64,000 nucleotides of DNA from Erinaceus europaeus. Lineage: Eukaryota > Chordata > Mammalia > Eulipotyphla > Erinaceidae. A program made the position numbers and the translations under genes. Position 1 is the stretch's first letter. Each line of letters begins with the position of its first letter. The DNA lies in assembly GCF_950295315.1 (NCBI RefSeq), contig NC_080175.1, forward strand, positions 65,001,353 through 65,065,352, given 5' to 3'. The notes under the pieces are model-generated. The model was given only the letters and a program-made list of their open reading frames with translations. It did not search any database and was not told the origin of the DNA. This document shows, one piece after another, positions 40,590-52,599 of this stretch.

Positions 40590-40755
40590 ACTTATGTATT
40601 TATTTTAAGTAGAGTCTAAGAGGCAAAGACACATAGAGAGATAGAGACTATAACACTGAAACTTCTTTCAGTGTGTTGGTAGCTGGACTCAAACATGGAT
40701 TGAATACAACATAAATCAGTGCACCATAAAACTGAACCATTTTGATGGTCCATGA
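40590..40755 (-). mobile_element. SINE family E
   Basis: 'agagtctaagaggcaaagac', 'tataacactgaaacttcttt', 'cagtgtgttggtagctggac' and 'tcagtgcaccataaaactga', the reversed family E order. Confidence 0.58.
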
Positions 40756-41198
40756 CCTATTATTTAAAAAGAAATCATTCTTGAGAATAATTTTACTTTC
40801 TTGAGAATACTTTGCATTATGACCAATAATGAAACAATAAATTCAATTAGGAGGTTATTGCAATTTCCCAGGAACAGGTGATATTACCTTGAAGTTGTGT
40901 TAGAGGAGAAAGAAATGATAAAATTCATGATAGCTTTTAAATGTAAAACAAAGAAAATTCACTAAATAATTGAATTAAAAGTGTCATACAGGAAAAGAGT
41001 TGATAATTTTTATCTTTTTTTTTACCTTGAGAGTCTAAAAGAGTGAACTTGTCATTAACTAAGATTGAGATGCAGAAGTTAGGACATCATGGTGCAATGT
41101 TAGCTCTTTACTGTCTAAAAGTAATTTCCATTATACAAGCAAAAACGTTGAATAGCAGCTAGATATTTAAGTCTTGAATTCAATTAAATTTAAATGAC

Positions 41199-41325
41199 TG
41201 GTGGTGAATAATCTAGTAGAGTGCAACAATTAGCATTTGGTGTGTGAGAACCAAGGTTTGAGTCCCTAGTCCTCACCTACAGAAGAGAAGCTTCCAGAAA
41301 GACAAAGCAGTTCTGTACATGTCTA
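41199..41325 (+). mobile_element. SINE family B, degenerate
   Basis: 'ctggtggtgaataatctagt', 'gaaccaaggtttgagtccct', 'gtcctcacctacagaagaga' and 'cagttctgtacatgtc'; the body is cut short. Confidence 0.55.
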
Positions 41326-41575
41326 AATTATTATTATTTATTATTACTAGTATTATTACTAGGGGGCTAATGATTTACAGTGCTATTGTTGGAACATAGT
41401 ACCCCCTTATCCCCATGATAGGTGACTAAAAAACACATTTACCCTCAGTTTAGGTCATTTTCTATTATCACTCATAGGTATTTGAGATATTCTGCTTGCA
41501 GGTGGTTCCACTGTCTTAAACCCAGGTCCTGATGCATTGAATCTGTGTACTAGGTGAGCCACTTCTTGATTCAAT
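41326..41575 (-). mobile_element. Unnamed repeat piece plus SINE head-like end
   Basis: Begins with ATTATT units and 'gggggctaatgatttacagt' (compare 39530 and 52650) and ends 'gcttgcaggtggttccactg', 'aacccaggtcctgatgcatt' and 'aggtgagccacttcttgatt', a reversed SINE B head. Weak. Confidence 0.35.
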
Positions 41576-41579
41576 AACT

Positions 41580-42755
41580 TCTTTTCTTAAATGATTAAGG
41601 CAAACATGCTCAATATAGGAGTTGAACTTTTTGAGTTTTTTCTGTTTAATATAAAATGAACTTTTAAAAAGTATAAAACAAATATTTCATAAATATTGCA
41701 GTATTCTTTTCTCTTCACTTATATAAGACAAAAGAAGAAGCAATAAATTGGGAGTTTCAAAGTTCTATTTGCTTCTACCTTTTTTTTTTCTAACTTTGAG
41801 TCATTTCAGTATGCTTTTTGACATTATTGATTACTCTGTAAAATGAATAAAATATGAAAAAGAATGATTAGCTATTAAGATAATCAAGTTCTGTCTTGAA
41901 TACTTTAATATGTTTCTTCATACTTCCAGTGTTTCAGTTTGTCACTATTTTCTGTATGATGCATATCTCAAAAAAGGTAAACCATTAGTTGACCAAATTG
42001 TTTTACATTCTTCCCTAGTGTGTAAAATAGCATTTAATGCTTCAACAAACAAGCCTGCTGGAAATATGAAATTAAAAGATGTCAGGATTTTATGCCTTCT
42101 CAGTTGGTATCTGTGATTGGTAGAATGTTTACTTATATGAATATCTGTTCTGGTTCATTGACCAAGGTGATTGCAATGGGAAACTGAAGTAATTTAAAAA
42201 TGATAAACACACCTTTCATCCAAAGAGCAAACTTTATTTGCCCTATATGCCTAGTTTAATGCATATTTTAGGCCACTTCCATTATATATTACCATGATAT
42301 GTTTACACTGTTTCCCCTTTAAATACACTTCTTGTGGCTGTGTTAAGCAAATACACATAAAGATATTATGGCAGGCCAGTACAGGAAAATGATGATATAT
42401 TTAATCTGGTTGGAATTGTATTTAGGTACAAACAAGAAGCACCAAGTAGAGCTTCCAACACTCTACTGATGCTTTCTCAAGTACTTGGGATTCAAAATGA
42501 AAGTAGTTAGCCACTGAATATATTGACTATTTAATATATAATATATAATGTTAATTTAAAGATAAGTCTACATCATAATTCTCAAAGTCTTATAAATGCA
42601 GCTTACTAGTTTTTTTTCCTATGGCCTATTAAGAATCTCAAGGTGGAGGGTGAACCGGCATCCAACTAGCTAGTTGAATCAATTCTCAGTTACCGGGTCA
42701 TTAATTTCATTAATTAGATCATTTCAACCCTACAAGGTTTGTCTAGTGTATAAAT
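41580..42755. other. Unique AT-rich stretch, nothing recognised
   Basis: The 68-codon ORF at 41910-42116 lacks motifs. No familiar repeat. Confidence 0.5.
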
Positions 42756-42759
42756 TATT

Positions 42760-42950
42760 TTTATTTTTTTTTATCTTTATTTATTGGCTAGAAACAGCCA
42801 GAAATTGAGAGCGAAGGAGGAGATAGACACCTGCAGCCCTGCTTCACCACTCACAAAGCTTTCCCCCTGCAGGTGGGGGTCAGGGGCTTGAACCCTGGTC
42901 CTTTCACACTGTAACATGTTGCTCAACCAGGTGTGCCACCACCTGGCCCG
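42760..42950 (-). mobile_element. SINE family B
   Basis: 'atctttatttattggctaga', 'gacacctgcagccctgcttc', 'caaagctttccccctgcagg', 'ggggcttgaaccctggtcct' and a head ending 'gccaccacctggcccg'. One of the better family B copies. Confidence 0.9.
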
Positions 42951-43189
42951 TAGTATCACCAAAAATAAAGTTTCTAAGAATGTTTATAACTTTAAATTTG
43001 GTTGCTTCTATCTATTTAATCTTATTTCTAGTGAGCAAATTATTTTTTATTAATTTTATCTTAAAATATTATTTAAAATTTAGGACTAGTTATGAGTTTA
43101 AAAAAGTGCATATCCAATAATTTGTCAAATCACTTGCATAGAAGTATACACAAATCAACTCAATTTTATTTATTTATTTGTTTGTTTCC

Positions 43190-43498
43190 CTCTAGGGCTG
43201 TCTCTGGGACTCTGTGCCTGCACTATTAATAATCCACAGCTACTGGAGGCAGTTTTTCCCATTTTGGTTCCTTTGTTGTTGTTGTTTCCATTCTCATTGT
43301 TGTTGGATAGGACAGAGAGAAATGGAGAGAGGAGGGGAAGACAGAGACCAGGAAAGAAAGACACCTGCAGACCTGCTTCACCGCCTGTGAATCAACACCC
43401 CTGCAGGTGGAAGCCCGGTGGCTCCAACAGGGATACATATAGTGTTCCTTGTGCTTAGTGCCATGCTCACTTAACCCGTCGCACTACCGCCCACCCAC
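43190..43498 (-). mobile_element. SINE family A with the C-type 3' module
   Basis: Plus-strand order: 'gggactctgtgcctgcacta', 'cacagctactggaggcagtt' (3' module), TTGTTGTTGTTTCCATTCTC, AGGACAGAGAGAAATGGAGA, 'gacacctgcagacctgcttc' and a head ending 'cgcactaccgcccaccca'. It shows that family C is family A plus a 3' extension. Confidence 0.85.
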
Positions 43499-43499
43499 C

Positions 43500-43960
43500 T
43501 TATTTATCGTTTTATTTTTTATTGTCTCCAGGGTTATCACTGGAACTTGATCCCTAACAATAAGTCGACAGCTCTCAGAAGACAATGTTTTTTATTTTCT
43601 TCTCCTTCTCCTTCTCCTTCTCCTTCTCCTTCTCCTTCTCCTTCTCCTTCTTCTTTTCTTCTTCTTCTTCCTCTTCCTCTTCCTCTTCTCCTTCTTTTTT
43701 TCCTTCTCCTCCTCCTTCTTCTTCCCCTTATTCTTTTCTTCATTTTTGCTTTTTTGATAGAGAAAGAGAGAGATTATAGAGGGGGGAAGAGGAAGATAGA
43801 GATAAAAAGAAAGACAAACAGCTACAGTACTACTTATGAAGCTTCTCTCTTGCCCTCTATCTCCTCATCCTCCGCATATGGAAACAGAGGCCTTGAAATT
43901 TAGATTCTTGATTAATGTGTATTCAGCTAGGTGTGTCACCTCTTAATCCCTACTCATTTT
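43500..43960 (-). mobile_element. SINE family C, expanded by a CTTCTC tract
   Basis: 'ctccagggttatcactggaa' (3' module), the TTCTCC tract, 'gatagagaaagagagagatt', 'gctacagtactacttatgaa' and an end 'ttcagctaggtgtgtcacct'. It lies directly behind another SINE in the same orientation. Confidence 0.62.
43593..43735. repeat. (TTCTCC)n and related pyrimidine microsatellite
   Basis: About nine TTCTCC units, then CTT/CCT variants, pyrimidines all on the plus strand for about 140 bases. ORFs reading PSPSPS, SFSFSF or GEGEGE are artefacts. Confidence 0.95.
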
Positions 43961-44944
43961 AAATAAAATTGACTTGGTGTAGTTTTTAAAATTCAATTCT
44001 GTTGTCTTAATGACTATCAGACACAGCAGACAGTTATCTTTTTTTTCCCTGTGATACTTATGGAGATAACTATTAAATTCAGCACAGACTAAAGTTATAA
44101 TTTCTTTGGTGTGAGTTTTTTCCAGTAACTGAGTGGCAGCAATTGCCTACAGAACACACATGTATCTGTGGTCTTATTTGCATTCTGTGATAATACGACT
44201 GCAGAGTAGTTTTGAAAGTATACCACCGATAACATACTGTTATTTACACTGGTGATTAAACCAGCTTCATTGCTGAGACACTTCCTGAAAGATAATTATG
44301 GAAGATGCAAGAATCTAGACATTTAAAATGGCAGTCACATTCTTTTTCAAGAGATTCTGTAGCAGCATGACTTGTTATTATGGATCACATTGCTTTATTT
44401 CATCCTGTGATGTCTTTGTTGAACCAGTTCTAACACAGATAGAATCTGCAAGTAACTCAGAACAACTGGGAATACGTTGCAAGCTGAATGTGAATTATTC
44501 ATACACCATGATGTGTCCATATTTAAATTTGTTATAATTCTGAATTATATTTCCTCATCCATTCAGTATATGTTTACTTTTTGAAAGAAAAATACAATTG
44601 TGAGAAAAAAAGATTCTTTGATGAAACACTCCCTCTACCTCGACAAAATAGACAAGATTGCTTTCCATTGACATGACCAAAATAGCAGGCTTTCTGTTGA
44701 AGCATACAGAATCCAAAATTTCCAGAATATAATATAGATACACATTTTGCCTTCTGTTTAGTATATAATGCATATAGAGTAAATTTATCATTAAAAAGTC
44801 AGTTTTACATAAGCACAAAATCATTCATAGTACTACAATTTACCCTAATGAATCTGGTTAAGGTTTAGAAGAAAACATCTTAAACTTAGGAAAAAAACAG
44901 ATTTAGTTCCAAGGAAACAGACATAGAAATTCTCAATCACCATT
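43961..44944. other. Unique stretch, nothing recognised
   Basis: Two overlapping ORFs of 69 and 89 codons (44328-44537 plus, 44555-44824 minus) lack motifs. No familiar repeat. Confidence 0.5.
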
Positions 44945-44951
44945 ATTATTA

Positions 44952-46900
44952 TTTTTTTTAAATTTTTTATTTAAGAAAGGATTAGTGAACAAAAGCATAA
45001 GGTAGGAGGGGTACAACTCCACACAATTCCCACCACCCAATCCCCATAACCCACCCCCTCCCATGGTAGCTTTCCCATTCTCTATCCCTCTGGGAGCATG
45101 GACCCAGGGTCGTTGAGGGTTGCAGAAGGTAGAAGGTCTGGCTTCTGTAATTGCTTCCCCGCTGAACATGGGCGTTGACTGGTCGGTCCATACCCCCAGT
45201 CTGCCTCTCTCTTTCCCTAGTAGGGTGTGACTCTGGGGAAGCTGAGCTCCAGGACACATTGGTGGGGTCTTCAATCCAGGGAAGCATAGCCAGCCTCCTG
45301 GTGGCATCTGGAACCTGGTGATTGAAAAGAGAGTTAACATATGAAGCCAAACAATTTGTTGAGCAATCATGGATCCCAAGCTTGGAATAGTGGAGAGGAA
45401 GTGTTAGGGAGGTACTCACTGCAAACTCTAGTGTAGTCCTGCTTTCAGGTATATATTTTGCAGTAGTTTATGGATACGTGTGCACATAAGCTCTCTCTCA
45501 CAGAAACTGGTGTATATCTAGGTTATGGGACTTTGTTAGAAAGTGAACTACCTGAGATGAAATTAGAGTGTACTATTAAAGGAAAGGTCTCACCCGAGTA
45601 ATGAAGCTGAAGGGTTGTCATTCCACACGTGAAGTCTCTGGATACATTCTGAGGTGAAGCATGTTGAGGTAGTAATCGTTACTTTGGTTAGGTTGTGATC
45701 AGCAGATGCAATGTTATTTGGTTTGGATTGGGAGATGCATACGGGAAAGTGGGCCCTATCCAAGGGTTCCAGGACTGGGGGAAGTAGGGGTTCTATAGTG
45801 AAGATGTGAGGTTCCTGCTGTCTTAGGGTTCAAAAAGACAATCAATAGTTAATATTATCATCACATTATTTGTTAATTGGGTTAACTTTGAAAAGTCCCT
45901 TTGTTATGGTTTGCTGGACAGTACCCAATATCTTGTATATAGCTGTGCTATTGGAAGCTTCTAATCTACTTGGTCTAGGCTTTTGAGAGAGTCCGCATAT
46001 CAAATACATAGCCTATATATTAAAAAGATTCAGTTTGTCTTTTGAGAAACTTTGAGACATACAATTGATTTCCCCCTCTCATATTAATTAACTACTTATA
46101 TATATGTCTACATTTTGCTCGGAGTGTACATAAACACCATTCCCACCACCAAAGGACTATGACCCATCCCTCCCGCCCACTCCCACCCCCCACTGGCCCA
46201 GGAAGATGCATGTCTACCCCTCACCACAGGGTTTTTACTTTGGTGCCCTACTTACAATTTGATCAGGTCCTGCTTTTAGTTTCCCTTTCAGATCTTCTTA
46301 GTCAGCTTCTGTTGATGAGTGGGATCATCCCATACTCATCTTTATCTTTCTGACTTAGCTCACTTAACATAATTCCTTCTAGCTCTGTCCAAGATGGGTC
46401 AGAGAAGGTGGGTTCATTGTTCTTGATAGCTGCATAGAATTCCATTGTGTATATATACCACAGCTTTCTCAGCCACTCATCTGGTGTTGGGCACCTGGGT
46501 TGCTTCCAGGTTTTAGCTATTATGAATTGTGCTGCTATGAACATAGGAGTACACACCTCTTTTTGGTTGGGTGTTATGGAGTCCTTGGGGTATAACCCCA
46601 GGAGAGGAATTATTGGGTCATATGGAAGGTCCATGTCTAGCCTTCTGAGAGTTTTCCAGATTGCTCTCCATAGAGGCTGTACCAATTTACATTCCCACCA
46701 GCAATGTAAAAGGGTTCCTCTGTCCCCACATCCTCTCCAGCATTTGTTGCTGCTGTCCTTTTTGATGTATGCCATTCTTACAGGAGTGAGGTGGTATCTT
46801 AGTGTTGTCTTGATTTGCATTTCTCTGATAATCAGTGACCTAGAGCAGTTTTTCATATGTTTGTTAGCCTTTTGGATCTCCTCTGTGGTGAATGTATTAT
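44952..46900 (-). mobile_element. 5'-truncated L1: ORF2 C terminus and complete 3' UTR
   Basis: On the minus strand ORF2 begins mid-gene at about 46900, reaches its stop at 46302-46304, and continues into about 1.35 kb of 3' UTR and a T-rich (A-rich on minus) tail near 44952. This copy ties the UTR block scattered through the window to L1. Confidence 0.92.
46302..46897 (-). pseudogene. L1 ORF2 C-terminal fragment
   Basis: Reads [51 protein letters not shown] and [13 protein letters not shown], then [19 protein letters not shown] and MIPLINRS to a stop. This is the Cys-rich C-terminal region of L1 ORF2, needed for RNA binding. The frame is open to the end, so the copy is relatively young, but endonuclease and polymerase parts are absent. 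Confidence 0.92.
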
Positions 46901-47154
46901 TTTTTTTACTAACTAAATTTCTTTAACTGCAAATGTAAAATAAAATTAAGATTGTTAACAAATGTGCTTCTTTGTCTTGAGTTTTATAAGGGGCATGCAT
47001 TTTGCTTTCTCTGTTGCTTATTTTTTTTTCTTTTTAACTGAAATGATTGGTATCAGTTATATAAATTCATTTCATCTAGGGATATATACACCACAACAGG
47101 TCATCTTATCATATGGTTCCCACTAAAAGCATGCAATAATGAATGTTCTAAGCT

Positions 47155-47310
47155 TTTCATTTTCATTTTCTTTTTTTTTTTTTTTCTACTAGAGCACTGC
47201 TCAAGTCTGGCTAATGATGGGGAAGGGGGTGGAGCCTGGGACTTTGGAGCCTCAGGCATGATGCTTTCTTTGCATAACCATTATGCTATCTCCCCCCTCT
47301 CATCATTTCA
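47155..47310 (-). mobile_element. SINE family D
   Basis: 'agagcactgctcaagtctgg', 'gcctgggactttggagcctc', 'caggcatgatgctttctttg' and 'cataaccattatgctatctc'; the best family D copy in the window. Confidence 0.82.
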
Positions 47311-47434
47311 CACTTAATTTTTTTCTTACTACCCTTTTAGCCTTAATCTAAAGACTTACTGTTTTTACCAATTTATTGAATGAATAACTGAGCCGACCTA
47401 AAAATTTTTCTGTCATTTGAGAAAAGAAACATTC

Positions 47435-47552
47435 TTCTAATATTTTAATTGTTTTAATAATGATTGACAAGACCATAGGATAAGAAGGGTACAATTCCAC
47501 ACAATGTCCACCACCAGAGTTCTGTATCTCATCCCTTCCCTTGAAATTTGAT
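47435..47552 (-). mobile_element. L1 3' UTR end, short
   Basis: 'ttgacaagaccataggataa', 'gaagggtacaattccacaca' and 'ccaccaccagagttctgtat'; only about 115 bp. Confidence 0.78.
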
Positions 47553-47784
47553 GAAATTACTGATTTTTTCAATTAGCTATTTCATAAATAAACGTACTGA
47601 AATAATTTTAAGCAATAATTTTAGAAGCTGGAAATAAGATCTATAGTATTGATATAAAATATGAGAGTCTCTCTGATTTCCATATTGAGAGCAGAAACTC
47701 TAGTTTAATTTAATAAAAAACAAATGACAATCCATTGCTGAGATATTTTTCTATTTATTATTACTATTTTAGTTTCAGTAGGCC

Positions 47785-48625
47785 TATTTTAGTTATATTC
47801 CAAAGGGCCCATGACTATACTAGTGTTTTTTGTTGTTGTTGTTGTTATTTGTTTGTTTTTTTCTGAGCCTGACATCTGATATGCAAGTGGACCCAAGTTA
47901 TTTTCTGGGAAGATGATGTCATGACTGAAAAAAGGACCAGAAAGCTGGATCAGGGAAGAGAGTAGATCCCAAATATGGGAAATGTGTATAAATATTGTTG
48001 ACTGTAAACCCCATCAATCTGATCTGATCTGCGGCCCATATTGAGCTTAGGAGCCTATGTGACCTCTGCATCCCTGTAGATCTGAGCTCACATTCTGTGG
48101 TCATGCATAGGAACATTTCAAACTTCCTGAATTTCAGAACCCATCTTCCTCAGGTATAGCATAGAGTATGTTGTCCATCCTCCCTTTGAAGGATAGAATA
48201 TTCTCTACTGTTGTTGATCCATGTTGAGGGCAAGGTCCTATGGGGGACCACCGAGGTGTCTATTGTGTTGCCCCTGATAGAGATGACTGGTAAAAACGGA
48301 GAGAGGGATTTATTCGAGTTCTAAGCCCATCTTGTCTGTTTGGGAATCTCAGGACTCCCCAACTAAGGCCCCAGATGATGGGGTGGCCTGATAGTGATTA
48401 AAAAGTCATCCTTAAAGTATGCCAGTCTCTTGCCCTTATTCAGCTTTTGTAGTCCTTAATTTGATAAGATTAGCTTTGGAATGACTGAGGGAAGTATAAT
48501 AGGAAGTAGGTAAGGAGGGTATCTAATTAGGCACTATTTCATTAGGAACTTTATGGTGTCTTTTTAGGTCTTTCTACTTGCTTGCTGCATATACTGACTC
48601 CCTGATTTTGCTTGTGGCAATCTAA
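47785..48625 (-). mobile_element. L1 older-type 3' UTR, upstream portion
   Basis: 'attccaaagggcccatgact', 'tctgagcctgacatctgata', 'agctggatcagggaagagag', 'gttgatccatgttgagggca' and 'ggcctgatagtgattaaaaa' match 51340-51830 and 60045-60800. The downstream part and tail are missing here, though the 47435-47552 piece may belong to the same insertion. Confidence 0.82.
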
Positions 48626-48754
48626 TTTCCCCCTTCATTTCATAATTGCATCACTAAAATTTTAATTAATTGATTACTTTTATTTTCACATGAATATTAA
48701 TAGTACTCAGTGCCTGCAAGACAAATCTAGTGGTCCTGCTAGCTATCTCCCACC

Positions 48755-48905
48755 CCCTTTTTATTTACTCTACTGTATGGGATAGAAAAAATCTGAAAGG
48801 TTAGAGAACACAGAGAAGGAGAGAGAAAGACTCTTGCAGCACTTCTTCACCTCATATGAAGAATCCCCCTTGCAGGTACGTAGAGACCAGTTTGAACTTA
48901 GGTTT
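48755..48905 (-). mobile_element. SINE family B, degenerate
   Basis: 'tttatttactctactgtatg', 'agacacttgcagc'-like 'gactcttgcagcacttcttc', 'aagaatcccccttgcaggta' and 'gaccagtttgaacttaggtt'; head cut off. Confidence 0.6.
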
Positions 48906-48939
48906 AATTTCTTTTTTTTTTTTTTTTTTGTCATCACCA

Positions 48940-49095
48940 GGATTCACCATGGTTGGATGGGGACATTTTCAGAGACAGACAGACAGAAAAAAAGAGACAG
49001 AAAAACCACAGCACCTTAGCTTTTTCCAGTGTGATGAGATTAGGTTCAAAGGGGGCTGCCCAGATGGCAAAGCAACACACTGTCCAAGTGTGTTT
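48940..49095 (-). mobile_element. SINE family E
   Basis: 'cagagacagacagacagaaa', 'aaaccacagcaccttagctt', 'tttccagtgtgatgagatta' and 'ggcaaagcaacacactgtcc'. Confidence 0.65.
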
Positions 49096-49318
49096 CTGGT
49101 CCTATTTATTCTAAATAGTTTTCTATATAATTCTATCGCTCCCTGAACATCTAAGAATGATTTTGTGTCTTTAATGAATTTCGTTCACTTCATTGATGAA
49201 ATTTGTGTCATTCAAATGTATTTTTCTAAATTCAGTTACTGTTTCATCTTGCTTCATTGTAGGTCACAAGAAAGAGTAATAAACAGTAACTAAAAAATAC
49301 ATACATATGGACATACTA

Positions 49319-49690
49319 TGTCGGGTTGTGTCACCGGGGAGAGAACTTGACTGGAGCCCACCTGGGCTGCTGCTTACTCAGTGACGCAGGAGAGGAACCA
49401 GGAACTCATGGCTTAGCGGGAACGCAGTGCAATGATGCCTTTATTGATCAGAAAAAAAACTGCCTTTGTATCTTCTGAAATGGAAGTGGCAGGTCAGAAA
49501 AGGAAATGGCTAGGACAGGGGGTAGAAAGAGAAAAAAGAGCCCAAAGGTAGCAAGCTTCCATCCAACCAGCGGGATTAAACCAACGCCCTGCAGGCAGGG
49601 AGGTCTCAGGCAAAATAATGATTATGTAAATAGACCACAGCATCAAGCAATGCAATGTGGAGCAGGGGGGAGCTGGTGTAATGCCAAACA
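49319..49690 (-). mobile_element. Solo LTR, class II-like, related to the 11756 element
   Basis: The minus strand starts TGTTTGGCATTACACC at 49690 and ends CAACCCGACA at 49319, 372 bp. Six-base flanks are ATAGTA (right) and ATACTA (left), one mismatch apart. A polyadenylation signal (AATAAA on the minus strand, near 49440) is present. U3 carries CAGGGCGTTGGTTTAATCCC, the same tRNA-Gly-like fusion found in LTR1 and LTR3 (CAGGGCATTGGTTCAATCCC). A solo LTR forms when the two LTRs of a provirus recombine. Confidence 0.82.
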
Positions 49691-49935
49691 ATAGTAAATG
49701 GAGACTAAAATTTAATAGAAAATAATCTAAAACATATAATGCAAAGTGATGATATGGTAAAATTTGCTCAACAAAAACTAACTGCAAGTCAGAAAACATA
49801 TTTGTTATGATAACCACCTAGTAGATCTTAGCATCCATAGCCACAGAATTTCTCAATACATACTGGGCTTTGATATTTGTAGTCATTGTAACTGATATCT
49901 CTGAGTTGGCTTTTTTTCTGATAGAAAGAGTCAGA

Positions 49936-50140
49936 GGTCTGGCAAAATATCTCACTTGGTTAGTGCACTACTTTGCCCTGTTCATAACACAGCATTGACC
50001 CCAGCACTTCCCCCCACCACATTAAAGGAAACATCAGTGTTGTGGACTTTTTGTCTCTACCTATCTATCTATCTATCTATCTATCATTTATCATCTGTCT
50101 ATATTAAAGATATATATAGAGAGAGACATATACAGTTAGA
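49936..50140 (+). mobile_element. SINE family E, forward copy
   Basis: 'ggtctggcaaaatatctcac', 'ttggttagtgcactactttg', 'catcagtgttgtggactttt' and a TCTC/TATC tail. The A-box-like and B-box-like blocks are decayed, but the order is tRNA-SINE-like. A (CTAT)n run lies at 50058-50083. Confidence 0.65.
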
Positions 50141-50239
50141 TAAAAGGAGGGACATAAACACATCACACAATAAACATAACAAAATTTCCCTTGGTGTGAT
50201 GGAAACCAAGTTTTTTTTCCTCTCAGATGTCATTGTTAC

Positions 50240-50241
50240 AT

Positions 50242-50272
<31 letters not shown>
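50240..50272. repeat. (TTTA)n tract
   Basis: About eight TTTA units that also form the tail side of the following minus-strand L1. Confidence 0.85.
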
Positions 50273-50274
50273 TT

Positions 50275-50755
50275 TTATTATATTTTGTTGATTTAATCAT
50301 GATAAACCAAAGGATAAGAGTGGTACAGTTTCACACACTCCCCACCACTGAGTTCTGAATTCTGTTCTCTCCATTGTAAGCTTTCCTATTGTTTATCCCT
50401 CTGAGAGTATGGACCAAAGATCTTTATGGAGTGCAGAAGTGGAAGGTGGTCTGTCTTCTGTAATTGCTTCCACACTTGACATGGGTGTTGGCAGGTCAAT
50501 CCAAACCCCACTACCTTTCCCTAGTGGGGCAGGACTCTGGAGAGGTGTGGCTCTAGGACATATTGATGAGGTCCTCTGCCTATGGAAGTCAGGTTGGCAT
50601 CATGGTGGCATCTGCAACTTGATAGCTGAAAAAACATTAAGATATGAAGAAGAACAAATTGTTTAATAATGAGGAACCTGAAGGTAAGAATATAGCAGAT
50701 AAGGTTTGTGGTCTCCATTTTGGAAAAATCTAGGAAGTCTATTTTACATCAAACT
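50275..50755 (-). mobile_element. L1 3' UTR
   Basis: 'aaccaaaggataagagtggt', 'cccaccactgagttctgaat', 'gagagtatggaccaaagatc', 'cttctgtaattgcttccaca' and on to 'gtctccattttggaaaaatc'. Confidence 0.85.
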
Positions 50756-50854
50756 TAGTTGCATTCATAGTAAAGCAGGCAGGCACTCATCCTCTCATAT
50801 GAGCTAGCTTGTGCACTCTCATCTTGTATACTCACATTGTGTTCTTTTTTAATT

Positions 50855-51850
50855 AATTTATATGATTTTTATTTATAAAATTGAAATATTGTCAAGACCG
50901 TAGGATAAAAAAGGTACAATTCCCATGACCAGAACTCTGTACCCCATCCCCTCCCTTGATAGCTTCCCTATTCTTTCGCCTCCTGGTACTATGGACCCAG
51001 GATCATTATGGGGTACAGAAGGTGGAAGGTCTGGCTTCTGTAATTGTGTCTCTGCTGAACATGGGCATTGGCAGGTCAATCCATACTCCTAGTCTGTCTC
51101 TCTCTTTCCCTAGTGGGGCAGGGATCTAGGGAGGAGAGGCTCCAGGACACATTGGTGGGGTCATCTGCCGAGGGAAGTCCAGTTGGCATCATGGCAGTTT
51201 CTAAAACCTGGTGGCTGAAAAAAAGTTAAGACATAAAGCAAAATAAATTGTTGACTAATCATGAACCTAAAGGCAATAATATTGCAGATGAAGATTTGGT
51301 GTCTCCATTTTGGAAAAAACTAGTAGGTCTGTTTTAGGTATATTTCAAGGGTCCCATTAGTTTATTAGTTTTTCCCTGAGCCTGACGTGATATGCAGGAA
51401 GACCCAAGTTATTGTCTGAGTAGACAGTGTCATAGTTGGAAAAAGGACTAGAGAGCTGGATCAGGGAAGAGAGTAGCTCCCCAAAATGGGGAAAGTACAC
51501 AAATAGTGTTAATTGTAAACTCCATCGGTTTGATTTGGGGCCCATAGTTAGCACAGGAGCCTATGTAACCTCTGCAACCCTATAGGTGTGAGCTCACATT
51601 TCTATGGTCATGGCTAGGCATTCCAGGCTGCACTAATTTCAGGACCCATCTTCCTTGGGTGGAAGGTAGAGTATGTTATCCAACTTCCCTTCAGAGAATA
51701 GACCATTTCCTCCCATTGTTGATCCACATTGAGGGAAAGGTTCTATAGGGACCCTCAAAGGGGTCCATTATGTTGTTCCTGATGGAGATGACCAGTGACG
51801 ATGGAGAGTGGGATCTGTGAGAGGTCTAGGCATTGTGTTCTAATAGTGTT
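50855..51850 (-). mobile_element. L1 older-type 3' UTR
   Basis: 'aagaccgtaggataaaaaag', 'cccatgaccagaactctgta', 'ttggtggggtcatctgccga', 'tgagcctgacgtgatatgca', 'agctggatcagggaagagag' and 'tgttgttcctgatggagatg'. About 1 kb of UTR, with ORFs at 50873-51079 and 51357-51554 as artefacts. It lies next to a similar copy in the same orientation. Confidence 0.85.
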
Positions 51851-52184
51851 GATGGTGTTGCTTGGGGTTTGGCCCAGTGGATGAACTGGATTAGAGAGTG
51901 TGAAAATCCTGAGAAAAATTACTAGTAATGTTGTATGCTAGAGTAGTAGTAATAGTCCTCTCTGAAACTCATCAATCAATTAATCAATCAATCAGCCTTA
52001 AAAGTTCCACCTATGGCCCTATCCATTGAAATTCCCTCATTTACCCACATTTAACCACTATTTACCTAAATTTCTAAATATGCTTCTAGAGTTTTTTTTG
52101 AATAAGTTACCATGATGCTCCACTCAGAGATTAAAAAAAAAAATTCCTTTCTTATTTTGTACATTTAGCCTGAAGAGGAGTCAA

Positions 52185-52515
52185 CAGTCTGAAAATATTG
52201 TTTCAAGAGATTGTTAAATTTAACAAAAGCATTGCAAAATTGCAGGCAATTGTAAATCCAGTGTTAAAAAATAAAACATATATAAAATATGTAGTTGTGG
52301 GTTTTTTTTTGTTTGGTTATTTGTTTTTGTTTTTTCTGACTGGCTTAATTCCTGATCTCGCTGGGCTTTTGGTTTCCTGGGTAGCTAGCTCACAGAACTT
52401 TGGTCTCCGCCATCTCTCTTAGTTAGGCCTTTTCACTTCTCACTTTGATATTGCTTTTATAAATAAATCTCTCACTTGTTTAACACTAAGCCAAGCCCAG
52501 TGAATTTTTACAGCT
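52185..52515 (+). mobile_element. Possible old LTR
   Basis: 52330-52515 reads like an LTR 3' half: 'gatctcgctgggcttttggt', a TTATAAATAAATCTCTCACT polyadenylation-type stretch, then 'aagcccagtgaatttttaca' before 'tgatgtctggcagcagtgaa', which might be a primer-site relic. No matching partner or TSD was found. Confidence 0.38.
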
Positions 52516-52599
52516 GATGTCTGGCAGCAGTGAACAACAGATAGCAGGCCTGGTGACTCTGAAAACATCACAGCCAAAACATTATCATGAACCAGATTA

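Noticed and set aside
43537..43903. Arg/Glu-rich and Ser/Pro-rich ORFs of up to 118 codons
   Set aside because: Low-complexity read-through of (TTCTCC)n inside a SINE.
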